From positions 310,001 through 374,000 of the forward strand of contig JAHBXC010000002.1 in the NCBI GenBank assembly GCA_019636675.1: a stretch of 64,000 nt of DNA, given 5' to 3'. Every line of letters begins with the position of its first letter. Position 1 is the stretch's first letter. The DNA comes from Phycisphaeraceae bacterium. Its GTDB lineage: Bacteria; Planctomycetota; Phycisphaerae; Phycisphaerales; UBA1924. This document shows positions 18,546 to 27,971 of this stretch, piece by piece. The notes under the pieces are model-generated. The model was not told the DNA's origin and did no database searches. It saw nothing but the letters and a program-made list of their open reading frames with translations. The position numbers and the translations under genes are program-made.

Positions 18546-19103
18546 ATGAAATCGTTCAAGACTCTCGCGTCCTGCGTCGTTCTCGGCGCCGTGATCGTCG
18601 GCGCCAGCGGCTGCGCGACGACCCCACGCGACGAGGCGGATCGCACCGCGCTGGTTGAGCGCGCCGACTCGACCAAGGACTGGTTCCAGTCGAACGTCAA
18701 CGGCCTCGGCGGACAACTCCGCGACTCCGGCGGCTACGTCGTGTTCCCCGATGTCGGGCAGGCCGGCTTCATCGTCGGCGGCACTTCGGGTCGGGGCGTC
18801 GTCTTCGATTCCCGCGGCAGGCAGATCGGCTGGGCTCGACTCAGTTCCGGCTCCGTCGGCCTTCAGGCCGGCGTCCGCGGGTTCCGCATGCTCATGATCC
18901 TGCAGAACGAGCAGGCCATGAGCGAATTCCGCAACAACCGCTGGTCCGGCACCGCGAGCGCCGTCGCCGTCGCGGGCGGTGCGGGCGGATCCGGCCTGGC
19001 CGAGTTCCGCAACGGCGTGGCCGTCTATCAGGGCGCCAGCAGCGGTCTGATGGCCGGCGTCGATGTCGGTCTCGCCAACATCCGCTTCGAGCCCATGGAA
19101 TAA
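18546..19103 (+). CDS. SYLF/YSC84-domain lipoprotein
   Basis: Lipoprotein of 185 residues with a signal ending in GASGC (Cys23). The rest matches a bacterial SYLF (Ysc84-like) lipid-binding domain: a conserved GGYVVFPDVGQAGFIVGG segment, a glycine-rich centre, and a C-terminal run alternating Gly and Ala around the AVAGGAGGSG stretch. In eukaryotes the domain binds phosphoinositides; the bacterial role is not settled. It probably sits on the outer or inner membrane facing the periplasm. It has its own promoter candidate and a 152-base gap to the next gene. Confidence 0.87.
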   Translation: MKSFKTLASCVVLGAVIVGASGCATTPRDEADRTALVERADSTKDWFQSNVNGLGGQLRDSGGYVVFPDVGQAGFIVGGTSGRGVVFDSRGRQIGWARLSSGSVGLQAGVRGFRMLMILQNEQAMSEFRNNRWSGTASAVAVAGGAGGSGLAEFRNGVAVYQGASSGLMAGVDVGLANIRFEPME

Positions 19104-19255
19104 CCCGATCGACCGGGCGACTCGCCCCGATCACACGGACCGCGCCTCGGAAGCGGCGCGGCCCGATTCGTCTTCCTCGCAGCGCATCGAGGGCGCCAGC
19201 GTCTGGCTCCGCGTGCGAAAGGCGATCGCGCGTCGTGTGGTGAAAGGACCGGCTG

Positions 19256-20065
19256 GTGGCGAAGCCAGACAAGAAGGACGGCCCGGGGCGCATGAAGCGC
19301 AAGGAGTATGAGAAGGAACTCAAAAAACTCCAGGCACGTCTCTGCAAACTCCAGGACTGGGTGAAACACGAAGGCCTGCGCGTCATCATAGTCTTCGAAG
19401 GGCGCGACGCCGCGGGCAAGGGCGGCGTCATCAAGGCGATCACCGAACGCGTCAGCCCGCGCGTCTTCCGCGTCGTCGCGCTCCCGGCGCCGTCCGACCG
19501 CGAGAAGTCCCAGATGTACATCCAGCGGTTCATGCAGCACTTCCCCGCGGCGGGCGAGGTCGTGATCTTCGACCGGTCCTGGTACAACCGCGCGGGCGTC
19601 GAGCACGTGATGGGGTTCTGCACCAAGGAAGAGCACAAACGCTTCCTCGAGCTCTGCCCGATTGTCGAGAAGTACTTCATCGAAGGGGGCATCACGCTTC
19701 TCAAGATCTGGCTCGAAGTCAGCGACGAGGAGCAGAAGCGCCGCTTCGAGGCACGCATCGACGACCCACTCCGTCAGTGGAAGCTCAGCGCCATGGACCT
19801 GCCCTCGCGCAGCAAGTGGTACGAGTACTCCAGGGCCCGCGACATGATGCTCGACGCCACCGACACCGAACACGCCCCTTGGCACATCCTCCGAAGCGAC
19901 GACAAGAAACGGGCGCGCCTCAACTGCATCAGGCACATTCTCGACTCCATCCCGCACAAGGAGTTGTCGCGCGAGAAGATCGATGTCCCCGAGCGGTCGA
20001 AGAAGCACGCCTACGACGACCAGGCAACGCTCGAGGGACGCCGCTTCGTGAACGAGGTCTATTGA
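19256..20065 (+). CDS. ppk2: Polyphosphate kinase 2
   Basis: Cytoplasmic enzyme of 269 residues that transfers phosphate between polyphosphate and nucleotides, usually making GTP or ATP from the diphosphate. The Walker A loop GRDAAGKGG spans residues 49-57. The Walker B segment DRSWYNRAG starts at Asp106, and a basic lid region with KRRFEARIDDPLRQWKLS follows. Length and single-domain layout fit class I PPK2. The GTG start is supported by AAAGGA ten bases upstream. It may give the cell nucleotide triphosphates from stored polyphosphate. Neighbouring genes are not obviously related. Confidence 0.94.
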   Translation: MAKPDKKDGPGRMKRKEYEKELKKLQARLCKLQDWVKHEGLRVIIVFEGRDAAGKGGVIKAITERVSPRVFRVVALPAPSDREKSQMYIQRFMQHFPAAGEVVIFDRSWYNRAGVEHVMGFCTKEEHKRFLELCPIVEKYFIEGGITLLKIWLEVSDEEQKRRFEARIDDPLRQWKLSAMDLPSRSKWYEYSRARDMMLDATDTEHAPWHILRSDDKKRARLNCIRHILDSIPHKELSREKIDVPERSKKHAYDDQATLEGRRFVNEVY

Positions 20066-20128
20066 TCGCACCATGAGATGACCCGATGCGCGACCAAGCT
20101 CCGGTCGTGACCGAAAGGAACAGGGGCC

Positions 20129-21019
20129 ATGTGCCGCTGGCTCGCGTACACCGGCTCGCCGATCCCGCTTGAAGATCTTCTCTTCAAGCCGAAACACTCG
20201 CTCATCGATCAGAGCATGTCGTCCCGTTCCGCCGAAACGCCCACCAACGCCGACGGCTTCGGCGTCGGCTGGTACGGATCCCGCCCAACGCCGGCGCTCT
20301 TCCGCAGCATCCGGCCCGCGTGGAACGACTTCAACCTGCGCGATCTCGCCGGCCAGATCGAATCCAGACTGTTCATCGCGCACGTCCGGGCAACCTCCCT
20401 CGCGACCGTGCAGGAGACCAACTGCCACCCGTTCCGCTACGGCAAATGGCTCTTTGCGCACAACGGCGAGGTGCACGGCATCGAACTGATGCGCAAGCGG
20501 CTGATCGCGGCCATAGACGACGACCTGTTCCCGCACATTCTCGGCACGACTGACTCCGAGGTGATGTTCTACCTCGCCCTCACCTTCGGGCTCGAGTCCG
20601 ACCCGCTCGGCGCGCTCGCAAGGATGGCGGGATTCATCGAAGGGGTCGGATCAGAGAAGGGGATACATGAGTCCCTTTGGATGACCCTCGCGGTCACCGA
20701 CGGAGAGCGCCTCTATGCTGTCCGCTACGCCAGCGACGGCGCAGCCCCGACGCTCTACCACAGCCGCGACGCGCGCGAGGTCTTCGAGATACTCCCAGAA
20801 CTGCGAGACAAACTCACCGAAGACACCCGCGTCATAGCGTCCGAGCCCACCGGGAAGGCACGACAGATCTGGGTTGAAGTGCCGCAGGCGTCATCGCTCG
20901 TGGTCGAGCGGGGCGCCATGCGCGTTCAGCCGTTCATCCCCGTCGCGCCGGGACACGGACCGTACCGGGCGGGAGCCTCGCCCTTTGCGCAGCTGGCTAG
21001 GCCAACACCTGATGTGTGA
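20129..21019 (+). CDS. Class II glutamine amidotransferase (YafJ/EgtC-like)
   Basis: Protein of 296 residues of the N-terminal nucleophile hydrolase type. The mature protein would start at Cys2, the nucleophile that releases ammonia from glutamine. The segments FIAHVRATS, NCHPFRYGKWLFAHNG and TDSEVMFYLAL match the substrate pocket of the YafJ/EgtC group. No synthase domain is fused, so the acceptor of the ammonia, or whether it acts as a simple amidohydrolase, is unknown. A clear AAAGGAAC ribosome site precedes the ATG. Ergothioneine genes are not present nearby, which argues against a specific EgtC role. Confidence 0.91.
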   Translation: MCRWLAYTGSPIPLEDLLFKPKHSLIDQSMSSRSAETPTNADGFGVGWYGSRPTPALFRSIRPAWNDFNLRDLAGQIESRLFIAHVRATSLATVQETNCHPFRYGKWLFAHNGEVHGIELMRKRLIAAIDDDLFPHILGTTDSEVMFYLALTFGLESDPLGALARMAGFIEGVGSEKGIHESLWMTLAVTDGERLYAVRYASDGAAPTLYHSRDAREVFEILPELRDKLTEDTRVIASEPTGKARQIWVEVPQASSLVVERGAMRVQPFIPVAPGHGPYRAGASPFAQLARPTPDV

Positions 21020-21060
21020 CACTTTGTGTGAGAGTGTGTCGCGAACGAACGCACAGATGC

Positions 21061-21088
21061 TTGCGTGCTCGTGACGTTTCGGTAGGAT
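21061..21088 (+). promoter_or_regulatory. Candidate promoter of the RND efflux operon
   Basis: TTGCGT and TAGGAT are spaced by 16 bases. The -10 box ends eight bases before the ATG at 21097, so the message would have almost no leader. No repressor gene lies next to the operon. Confidence 0.45.
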
Positions 21089-21096
21089 GACGATCT

Positions 21097-22788
21097 ATGC
21101 AGAGCCGAAAGTCGGTTCAGAGCCGCCCGCACCGTGTCAAAAGTGCAGTCACTCCGGGTGGCGCCGTCGATCGGCGCCATGCGCCGCACGCGAATCGACG
21201 CGCTTCGACGCACAAACCACGAAGTGTCTTGCTTGCGCTCGGGTCGCTCTTGCTCGCCGGCTGCAAGGTCGGCCCGGAGTACCAGACGCCGCCGGCTTCG
21301 GTCAACGATCGCTGGGAATACGACGCGCGTGACGCCGCATCGTCCGATCCGATGTGGTGGGAGACCTTCAACGACCCGGCGCTCAGCGCCCTCGTCCGAG
21401 AGGCGACCGCGCAGAACCTCTCGCTCCGCGCAGCGGGTCTGCGAGTGCTTGAAGCCCGCGCAGCGCGCGGGGTCGCCGTCGGCGAGTTCTTCCCGCAACT
21501 GCAGGAGGCCTTCGGCTCCGTCGCCGCTAACCAGCTGAGCAACAGCGGCCCCGAAGCGCTGGGCGATCGATCCTTCAACACCGCAGAGGTCGGCCTCCAG
21601 GCGGCGTGGGAACTCGATTTCTGGGGCAAGTTTCGCCGCGGCATCGAGGCCGCCGACGCGGAAGTGCTGCTGACCGTCGCGGACTACGACGCCGTGCTCG
21701 TCGCGCTCGCCGCGGAGGTCGCCACTTCCTACGTGCTCATCAGATCCCTCGAAGAGCGCATCGGCTACGCAAAGGCGAACGCCGAACTCCAGGCGGAGAC
21801 GCTGGCCCTCACGCAGACCCGGTTCCGAGCCGGGGCGGTCTCCGAACTCGACGTCTCGACCGCGCGTTCGACGCTCGCGAACACCCGCGCGCGCATCCCC
21901 GACCTCGAGAACGCGCTGCGCCAGACGAAACTGTCGCTCTGCGTTCTGCTCGGGCGCACGCCCTCCGAACTCGACCCGGAACTGACGCCTCACAACGGCC
22001 AGGCCCGACGCGTGCCCGACGCGCCGGCAACGATCGCCGCCGGAGTCCCCGCCGACCTGCTCCGCCGTCGCCCCGATGTGAGGGCCGCCGAGCGTCAGGC
22101 CGCGGCACAGAGCGCGCGGATCGGCCAGGCGGTCGCGAACCTGTTCCCCAGCATCTCGATCGCGGGCTCGACCGGTTTCGTCGGCAGCGACTACAGCGGC
22201 TCGGACCTCGGCGACATCTTCAACTCGGACTCCTTCGCAGGGTTCATCGGGCTTCGGATCAACTGGCCGATCCTGAACTACGGTCGCATCGAGGGCGGCA
22301 TCCGCGTCCAGGACGCCCGCTACGAGCGCGCTGTCGCGCAGTACCAGGACTCCGTCCTCCGCGCCGCCGCAGACGTCGAGGCGGGCATCTCAGACTTCCT
22401 CCGTTCGCGCGAGCGAACCACTCACCTCTCCGACGCCGTGAACGCCTCGCAGCGCAGCGTCGAGATCTCGCTGATTCAGTACCGCGCCGGCGCCGTCGAC
22501 TTCATCCGCGTCAACGACGCGCAGTCTTCGCTCGTGCAGGAACAGGACAACCTCGTGGTGTCCCGGGCCGCCATCGCGCTCGGCGCCGTCCGGACCTACC
22601 GGGCCCTCGGCGGGGGGTGGGAGGTCCGCGAAGGTCGCGAGTTCGTCGACCCTGAGACCGCTGAGCGGATGCGCAACCGCACGAACTGGGGCGATGTGCT
22701 CAGCGCGGACTGGTCGGAAGGCAGCGACCTGGGCTTTCGCAGGCCGCAGGAGCGCGATCCCGAGGGATCTCCGGGAGATAAGCGATGA
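21097..22788 (+). CDS. Outer-membrane efflux lipoprotein (TolC/NodT-type)
   Basis: Outer-membrane channel of a tripartite efflux system, 563 residues. The mature lipoprotein would start at Cys56 in LLLAGCKVGPEY, the standard opening of the NodT family. Two outer-membrane efflux repeats follow, with the usual WWETFNDPALSALV and DFWGKFRRGIEAA segments and a conserved PADLLRRRPDVRAAE motif. The n-region before the signal helix is unusually long (about 42 basic residues), yet no ATG or GTG lies closer. A -10-like box eight bases upstream of this ATG supports it. The stop overlaps the adaptor start as ATGA. Confidence 0.91.
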   Translation: MQSRKSVQSRPHRVKSAVTPGGAVDRRHAPHANRRASTHKPRSVLLALGSLLLAGCKVGPEYQTPPASVNDRWEYDARDAASSDPMWWETFNDPALSALVREATAQNLSLRAAGLRVLEARAARGVAVGEFFPQLQEAFGSVAANQLSNSGPEALGDRSFNTAEVGLQAAWELDFWGKFRRGIEAADAEVLLTVADYDAVLVALAAEVATSYVLIRSLEERIGYAKANAELQAETLALTQTRFRAGAVSELDVSTARSTLANTRARIPDLENALRQTKLSLCVLLGRTPSELDPELTPHNGQARRVPDAPATIAAGVPADLLRRRPDVRAAERQAAAQSARIGQAVANLFPSISIAGSTGFVGSDYSGSDLGDIFNSDSFAGFIGLRINWPILNYGRIEGGIRVQDARYERAVAQYQDSVLRAAADVEAGISDFLRSRERTTHLSDAVNASQRSVEISLIQYRAGAVDFIRVNDAQSSLVQEQDNLVVSRAAIALGAVRTYRALGGGWEVREGREFVDPETAERMRNRTNWGDVLSADWSEGSDLGFRRPQERDPEGSPGDKR

Positions 22789-24002
22789 AAGGACGGTTTC
22801 ACACGATGCGCACTCGCAGTTCCGAGCGTGGAGGGATTGGGCTGACTGTCCCTCTCGCCGCCCTGTGCATGATGTCGATCCTGACGCTCGCTGGAGGCTG
22901 CAGAGACGACGCCAATGTCTACGCCCCGCCGCCTCCCCCGGAGGTCATCGTGGCGAATCCCGTCAAGCGGGATGTGACCGCGTACACCACCTACACGGGC
23001 GTGGTCGAGGCGTCGGAAACGGTCGAACTTCGGGCTCGTGTCCAGGGGTTTCTCGAGCGCATCGAGTTCGATCCGGGCCAGCGGGTCAGCAAGGGAGACC
23101 TGCTCTTCGTGATCGACAAACGTCAGTATCAGGCCGCGGTTGATCGCGCCGAAGCGCTTCTGAGATCGCGCGAGTCGGCGCTCGAGGGCGCCGCGAACGA
23201 CGCCCGCCTCGCTCGGGAGCTCGCCGACCAGCGCGCAGGCCCCGAGATCGACGCGCTCATCAAGGCCGCGCGCCGCGACGCGATGGCCGCCGATGTCGCC
23301 GCCGCCGAGGCTGAACTGTTCGAGGCGACGCTGAACCTCGAGTTCTGCGAGGTGCGCGCCCCGATCGACGGCCGAATCACCGTGAACTACGTCGATATCG
23401 GAAACCTCGTCGGTCGCGGCGAGCCGACGCTGCTCGCGAAGATCATCCAGGGCACGCCGGCGTTCGTCTCCGTCGATGTCAGCGAGTCCGATGTGCTCGC
23501 GGTCCGGCGCGATCGCGCCAAGAGCGGCACGCCGGGCGACGTTGAGCCCGGTCAGGTCAGCCCGGGACAGTGGCGTCCGAGCCGGCTCGCACTCACCGGC
23601 GACGACGAGTTCGCGATCGAAGGCGTCGTCGATTATGTGCAGCCGGAGCTGGACCTCCAGACCGGCACGCTGCGCATCCGCACGCGCTACGAGAACACCA
23701 ATGAGTCGCTCCTCCCCGGCTTCTTCGCGCGGGTTCGATTCGCGATGGAGTCGCGCGAATCCCTGCTCGTGCCCGAGGCCGCGCTGCTGAGCGATCAGCA
23801 GGGGCGGTTCGCCATGGTCGTCAACGATCAGGACGAGGTGGAAGTCCGGCGCGTGCGGATCGGCATCCTCGACGGCGCAATGCGCGTCGTCGAGGAGGGT
23901 CTCAGCGAGAAGGACCGCGTGATCGTCCTCGGCGTGCTGCGCGCACGCCCCGGCTCGAAGGTAACCCCGAAGACCCAGGAACCCGCGCCCGGCGCACCGT
24001 GA
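22785..24002 (+). CDS. RND efflux periplasmic adaptor (AcrA/MexA type)
   Basis: Membrane fusion protein of 405 residues that bridges the inner-membrane pump and the outer-membrane channel. A lipoprotein signal ends in LAGGC (Cys39). The order is lipoyl half, helical hairpin (about residues 125-180), second lipoyl half with EVRAPIDGRI, beta barrel, and membrane-proximal domain. The hairpin is shorter than in many AcrA proteins. A loop of about 20 residues around SGTPGDVEPGQVSPG in the beta-barrel region looks like a lineage-specific insertion. Translation is coupled to the channel gene by a four-base overlap. Confidence 0.94.
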   Translation: MKGRFHTMRTRSSERGGIGLTVPLAALCMMSILTLAGGCRDDANVYAPPPPPEVIVANPVKRDVTAYTTYTGVVEASETVELRARVQGFLERIEFDPGQRVSKGDLLFVIDKRQYQAAVDRAEALLRSRESALEGAANDARLARELADQRAGPEIDALIKAARRDAMAADVAAAEAELFEATLNLEFCEVRAPIDGRITVNYVDIGNLVGRGEPTLLAKIIQGTPAFVSVDVSESDVLAVRRDRAKSGTPGDVEPGQVSPGQWRPSRLALTGDDEFAIEGVVDYVQPELDLQTGTLRIRTRYENTNESLLPGFFARVRFAMESRESLLVPEAALLSDQQGRFAMVVNDQDEVEVRRVRIGILDGAMRVVEEGLSEKDRVIVLGVLRARPGSKVTPKTQEPAPGAP

Positions 24003-24011
24003 GAGACGCAC

Positions 24012-27000
24012 ATGTTCGCAGAGTTCCCGGTCCGCAGGCCGATAGTCTCCATCGTGATCGCGATCCTCATCGTGATCATGGGGCTCGTCGCCTACCCGAC
24101 GATGCCCGTCGCCCAATACCCGGACATCACGCCCCCGGTCGTGCAGGTGACCACAACCTATCCCGGCGCCAGCGCGCAGGTCGTGGCTGACACCGTCGCC
24201 TCGCCGATCGAGCAGCAGGTCAACGGCGTGCCCGGCATGATCTACATGGAGAGCACGTCCTCCAGCGACGGCTCCTACACACTCAAAGTCACGTTCGAGC
24301 TGGGCACCGACATCGATATCGCGTCCGTGCTCGTCCAGAACCGCGTCAACATCGCGTTGCCAAAGCTCCCGGAAGAGGTCAAACGCAACGGCGTGACGAC
24401 CGATCGCGTCTCGTCCAACGTCATTACCGTGTTCTCCCTGGCGCCCAAGGACGAAGACGCCGCGTCGAAGTTCGACGACCTGTTCATCGCGAACTACCTC
24501 ACCATCAATGTTCTCGACGAGATCAAACGCATCCAGGGCGTCGGCGACGCCAAGATCTTCCCGGCCAAGGACTACGGCATCCGCGTCTGGCTCGACCCGG
24601 ACAAGCTCAAGTCCCGCGGCCTGACCACGATGGACGTGATCAACGCGCTCAAGGAGCAGAACGTCCAGGTGGCCGCCGGCGCGATCGGCCAGCCGCCCGC
24701 CCCGGAAGGGCAGGCATTCCAATACAACGTCTCCACACTCGGTCGTCTCAGCGATGTCGAGCAGTTCGAGAATGTGATCGTCCGCGCCGAGGGCAACAGG
24801 ATCGTCCGTGTTCGAGACGTCGCCCGCGTCGAGCTGGGCGGCAAGTCCTACGACCTCCTCGCCCGCTACAAGGGCACCCCGGCCGGCGCGATGGTCGTCT
24901 ATCAGGCGCCCGGCGGCAACGCGGTGCAGGTCGCCAAAGACATCGAAACGCTCCTCCATGCCAAGTCCGACACGCTCCCCGAGGGCCTGTCCTTCGAGAC
25001 GATCTACGACACTTCCGAGTTCGTGCTCGCGGCTATCGAGGAAGTCTTCCACACGTTCTTCGAGGCGCTCGCGCTCGTCCTCGCCGTGGTCATCATCTTC
25101 CTCGGCAGTCTGCGCCTCTCCGTGATCCCGATGCTGGCGATCCCCGTCTCGATCATCGGCGCATTCGCCTTCGCCAAGATCTTCGGCTTCTCGGTCAACA
25201 TGCCCGTGCTCTTCGGCCTCATCGTCGCCATCGGCATCGTCGTCGACGACGCGATCGTCGTCGTCGAGAACATCGAACGCGTGATGACCGAGACGCACCT
25301 GCCGCCCAAAGAAGCGACCGTGCAGGCCATGAAAGAGGTCCTCGCGCCGGTGATCAGCATCACCGTCGTCCTCATGGCCGTCTTCATCCCCACCGCGTTC
25401 CTGCCGGGCATCAGCGGGCAGTTGTTCCGGCAGTTCGCCCTCACCATCGCCGCGAGTACATTCATCAGCGGCATCTGCGCCATCACGCTCACCCCGGCGC
25501 TCTCCGGGCTCATCCTCAAGCCGCACAAGGAGGGGAAGAAGAAGTTCATCCTCGTGCGCTGGTTCAACGCCGGCTTCGACAAGCTGGCGAACGGGTACGC
25601 GCGACTCGTCAAGTTCCTCGTGCACCCCGCCGTCATCCTGTTCACCCTGGCAAGCTTCGCCGGCTGCTTCGTGCTGATCGTCTGGTCCTTCACACGAGTC
25701 CCGACCGGCTTCGTCCCCCTCGAAGACCGAGGCATGGTGATGATCGACCTGTGGATGCCCGACGCCGCATCGCAGGAGCGAACACTCGCCGCGGTGGAGC
25801 AGATCGAGAAAATCCTGTCCGAGACCGAGGGTGTGCGGAACTACACATCCCTGCCCGGCTTCTCGATGATCAACAACAACGGCTCGAACTACGCCCTGTT
25901 CTTCATCGGCCTCGAGGACTGGTCGGAGCGTCTGCCCAGGGGCAGGGACCTCGCGACCATCATGGCCGAGCTGCGCGAGAAAACCGCGCGGGTCCCCGAC
26001 GGCCTCGCGATCGTGTTCTCGCTCCCCGCTGTCGACGGCGTCGGCAGCGCATCGGGCTTCGACCTGCGCCTCCAGGACCGCGCCGGACTCGGTCGCGTCG
26101 CGATGGGGGAGGTCGTGCAGGGACTCGTCGCCGACGGCAACGCCCAGACGAAACTGCAGGGAGTCAACAGCGCCTTCCGGCCCGCCGTGCCCCAGCTCTT
26201 CGCCGATGTCGACCGCGAGCGCGTGAAGATCCTCGGCATCCCGTTGCAGGACGTGTTCTCGACGATGTCGGGGTATCTTTCGTCGGCGTACGTGAACGAC
26301 TTCAACCTCTTCGGACGGACCTGGCAGGTCAATGTGTCGGCCGACAGCCGGTTCCGCTCGAAGCCCGAGGATATCGCCCGCCTCGACGTGCGCTCCCCGG
26401 ACGGACGCATGATCCCCCTCGGCTCCCTCGTGACCGTCTCCGAGATCATGGGCGCCGATCGCGTCGTGCGGTACAACATCTTCCCGGCGGCGGTAGTGCA
26501 GGGACAGCCGGCGCCTGGCGTGTCCTCCGGTGAGGCGCTGCGCATCGTCGAAACCATGGCCGACGCGAAACTCCCGCCCGGCATGACCTACGAATGGACC
26601 GCGCTCTCCTACCAGGAGAAACTGGTCGGCAGTCAGGCGATCGTCGTCTTCGCGATGGCCCTGCTCGTCGTGTACCTGATCCTCGCGGCTCTGTACGAGA
26701 GCTGGTTCATCCCGCTCGCGGTCGTGCTCTCGATCCCGCTCGCGGTGCTCGGCGCGATGGCCGGGCTGATGTGGCGCGGCATGGACAACAACATCTACAC
26801 GCAGGTCGGCCTCGTGCTCCTCGTCGGCCTCGGCGCGAAGAACGCGATCCTCATCGTCGAGTTCGCGAAGGCCTATCGGGAGCAGGGCAAGGGCATCGTC
26901 GAGTCCGCCGTCGAGGCGTCGCGCCTGCGACTGCGCCCGATCCTCATGACCGCGTTGGCGTTCATCCTGGGCGTGCTGCCGCTGATGATCGCCACCGGCG

Positions 27001-27185
27001 CCGGCGCCGCCAGCCGCCAGGCGATCGGCACCGCGGTGTTCTACGGCATGATCGGCAACACGCTGCTCGGCCTGATCTTCACGCCGGTGCTGTACGTGGT
27101 CATCCAGACACTGACCGAGCGGGTGTTCGGCGTGAAGGCAGCCCCCGCCGCGAAGGCGCCAGTCACGGAGGGAGCGCACGCGTGA
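24012..27185 (+). CDS. RND multidrug efflux permease (AcrB/HAE1 type)
   Basis: Inner-membrane proton-driven pump of 1057 residues. It has twelve helices and two large periplasmic loops. The proton-relay aspartates Asp412 and Asp413 stand in GIVVDDAIVVVENIER, and the N-terminal FPVRRPIVSIVIAILI and PTMPVAQYPDITPP segments are typical of HAE1 pumps. It starts nine bases after the adaptor gene. The substrate range cannot be predicted, but the AcrAB-TolC-like arrangement makes drugs, dyes or lipophilic compounds likely. No regulator is encoded beside the operon. Confidence 0.97.
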   Translation: MFAEFPVRRPIVSIVIAILIVIMGLVAYPTMPVAQYPDITPPVVQVTTTYPGASAQVVADTVASPIEQQVNGVPGMIYMESTSSSDGSYTLKVTFELGTDIDIASVLVQNRVNIALPKLPEEVKRNGVTTDRVSSNVITVFSLAPKDEDAASKFDDLFIANYLTINVLDEIKRIQGVGDAKIFPAKDYGIRVWLDPDKLKSRGLTTMDVINALKEQNVQVAAGAIGQPPAPEGQAFQYNVSTLGRLSDVEQFENVIVRAEGNRIVRVRDVARVELGGKSYDLLARYKGTPAGAMVVYQAPGGNAVQVAKDIETLLHAKSDTLPEGLSFETIYDTSEFVLAAIEEVFHTFFEALALVLAVVIIFLGSLRLSVIPMLAIPVSIIGAFAFAKIFGFSVNMPVLFGLIVAIGIVVDDAIVVVENIERVMTETHLPPKEATVQAMKEVLAPVISITVVLMAVFIPTAFLPGISGQLFRQFALTIAASTFISGICAITLTPALSGLILKPHKEGKKKFILVRWFNAGFDKLANGYARLVKFLVHPAVILFTLASFAGCFVLIVWSFTRVPTGFVPLEDRGMVMIDLWMPDAASQERTLAAVEQIEKILSETEGVRNYTSLPGFSMINNNGSNYALFFIGLEDWSERLPRGRDLATIMAELREKTARVPDGLAIVFSLPAVDGVGSASGFDLRLQDRAGLGRVAMGEVVQGLVADGNAQTKLQGVNSAFRPAVPQLFADVDRERVKILGIPLQDVFSTMSGYLSSAYVNDFNLFGRTWQVNVSADSRFRSKPEDIARLDVRSPDGRMIPLGSLVTVSEIMGADRVVRYNIFPAAVVQGQPAPGVSSGEALRIVETMADAKLPPGMTYEWTALSYQEKLVGSQAIVVFAMALLVVYLILAALYESWFIPLAVVLSIPLAVLGAMAGLMWRGMDNNIYTQVGLVLLVGLGAKNAILIVEFAKAYREQGKGIVESAVEASRLRLRPILMTALAFILGVLPLMIATGAGAASRQAIGTAVFYGMIGNTLLGLIFTPVLYVVIQTLTERVFGVKAAPAAKAPVTEGAHA

Positions 27186-27230
27186 CCGGGTCCACACGAG
27201 TGGCGCTCCGTGTCCGTTTCCTGATCCTCG

Positions 27231-27250
27231 GATGAGGTCCGTTCCTCATC
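27231..27250 (+). other. Small hairpin between the RND pump and the next gene
   Basis: GATGAGG pairs with CCTCATC over a six-base loop. No T-run follows, so it is not a standard terminator. It could pause or protect the transcript, or be chance. Confidence 0.3.
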
Positions 27251-27284
27251 GCGAACGCAGAGAGAAGAGAAGGAGTGAGTCGTC

Positions 27285-27929
27285 ATGGAGAACGCATCGC
27301 TTTCGAGCCGCATCAAGGCGGAGTTTGACTCACGGGCCGCACGCCAGAAGCAGGCCGCCGAGGACCGCACCCGACAGGAGAAGGAGCACGAAACTCGACT
27401 CGCCCAGTTCGGCAAGACCTGTGAGGACCTGAAGGCGGTCTGGGGCCCGCGTCTCGACGAGTTCGCGAAGCAGTTCGGGGACACGATCAGCGTCACCCCA
27501 AAGATCACGCCCTCGCTCCGCGAAGCGAAAGTCGTGTTCCTGACCGACCTCGCGAACATGACGCTCACGATGACGGTCTCGGCGAACCCGGACATCACGA
27601 AGCTCATCCTCGACTATGACCTCCTCATCATTCCCACTTTCATCGAGTACGACCGCCACGCACGCATCGAGATGCCGCTGGACAAGATCGACCGCGAAGC
27701 GCTCGGGAAGTGGATCGACGACCAGCTGATCGCATGCGTCAAGGCGTACCTCTCGATGCAGGACAACCAGCACTACCTCCGCTGGTCGATGGTCGAGGAC
27801 CCGATCACCAAGACCCGGCTGCTGCGAAACGAGGCGGCGGGCACGGTCGAGCATAAAGGCAAGACGCTGTACTTCAGCTCGGTCGACTCGATGGACGAGT
27901 ACAAGCAGCGTCATCAGATCACGACATGA
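27285..27929 (+). CDS. Unknown cytoplasmic protein with N-terminal charged helix
   Basis: I do not recognise this protein of 214 residues. It has no signal peptide and no membrane helix. Residues 1-45 are rich in Lys, Glu, Gln and Arg and are probably helical. The rest has alternating hydrophobic strands, for example FLTDLANMTLTMTVS and YDLLIIPTFIEYDRHA, and ends with KTLYFSSVDSMDEYKQ. A strong AAGGAG site nine bases upstream and normal codon use support it as real. It lies 99 bases after the RND pump and 42 before a LOG-family gene. The strand pattern hints at a ligand-binding or steroid-transfer-like fold, but that is a guess. Confidence 0.82.
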   Translation: MENASLSSRIKAEFDSRAARQKQAAEDRTRQEKEHETRLAQFGKTCEDLKAVWGPRLDEFAKQFGDTISVTPKITPSLREAKVVFLTDLANMTLTMTVSANPDITKLILDYDLLIIPTFIEYDRHARIEMPLDKIDREALGKWIDDQLIACVKAYLSMQDNQHYLRWSMVEDPITKTRLLRNEAAGTVEHKGKTLYFSSVDSMDEYKQRHQITT

Positions 27930-27971
27930 ATCTCCCCCAGGCGCGCCTGGCGCGTCTGATCGGAGCGAACT

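Noticed and set aside
22596..27197. A 1533-codon open frame on the minus strand across the whole RND operon
   Set aside because: It is exactly opposite three well-supported efflux genes, is dominated by His, Glu, Asp, Arg and Gly without any domain, and has no ribosome site. In GC-rich DNA this antisense frame is kept open by codon bias of the real genes.
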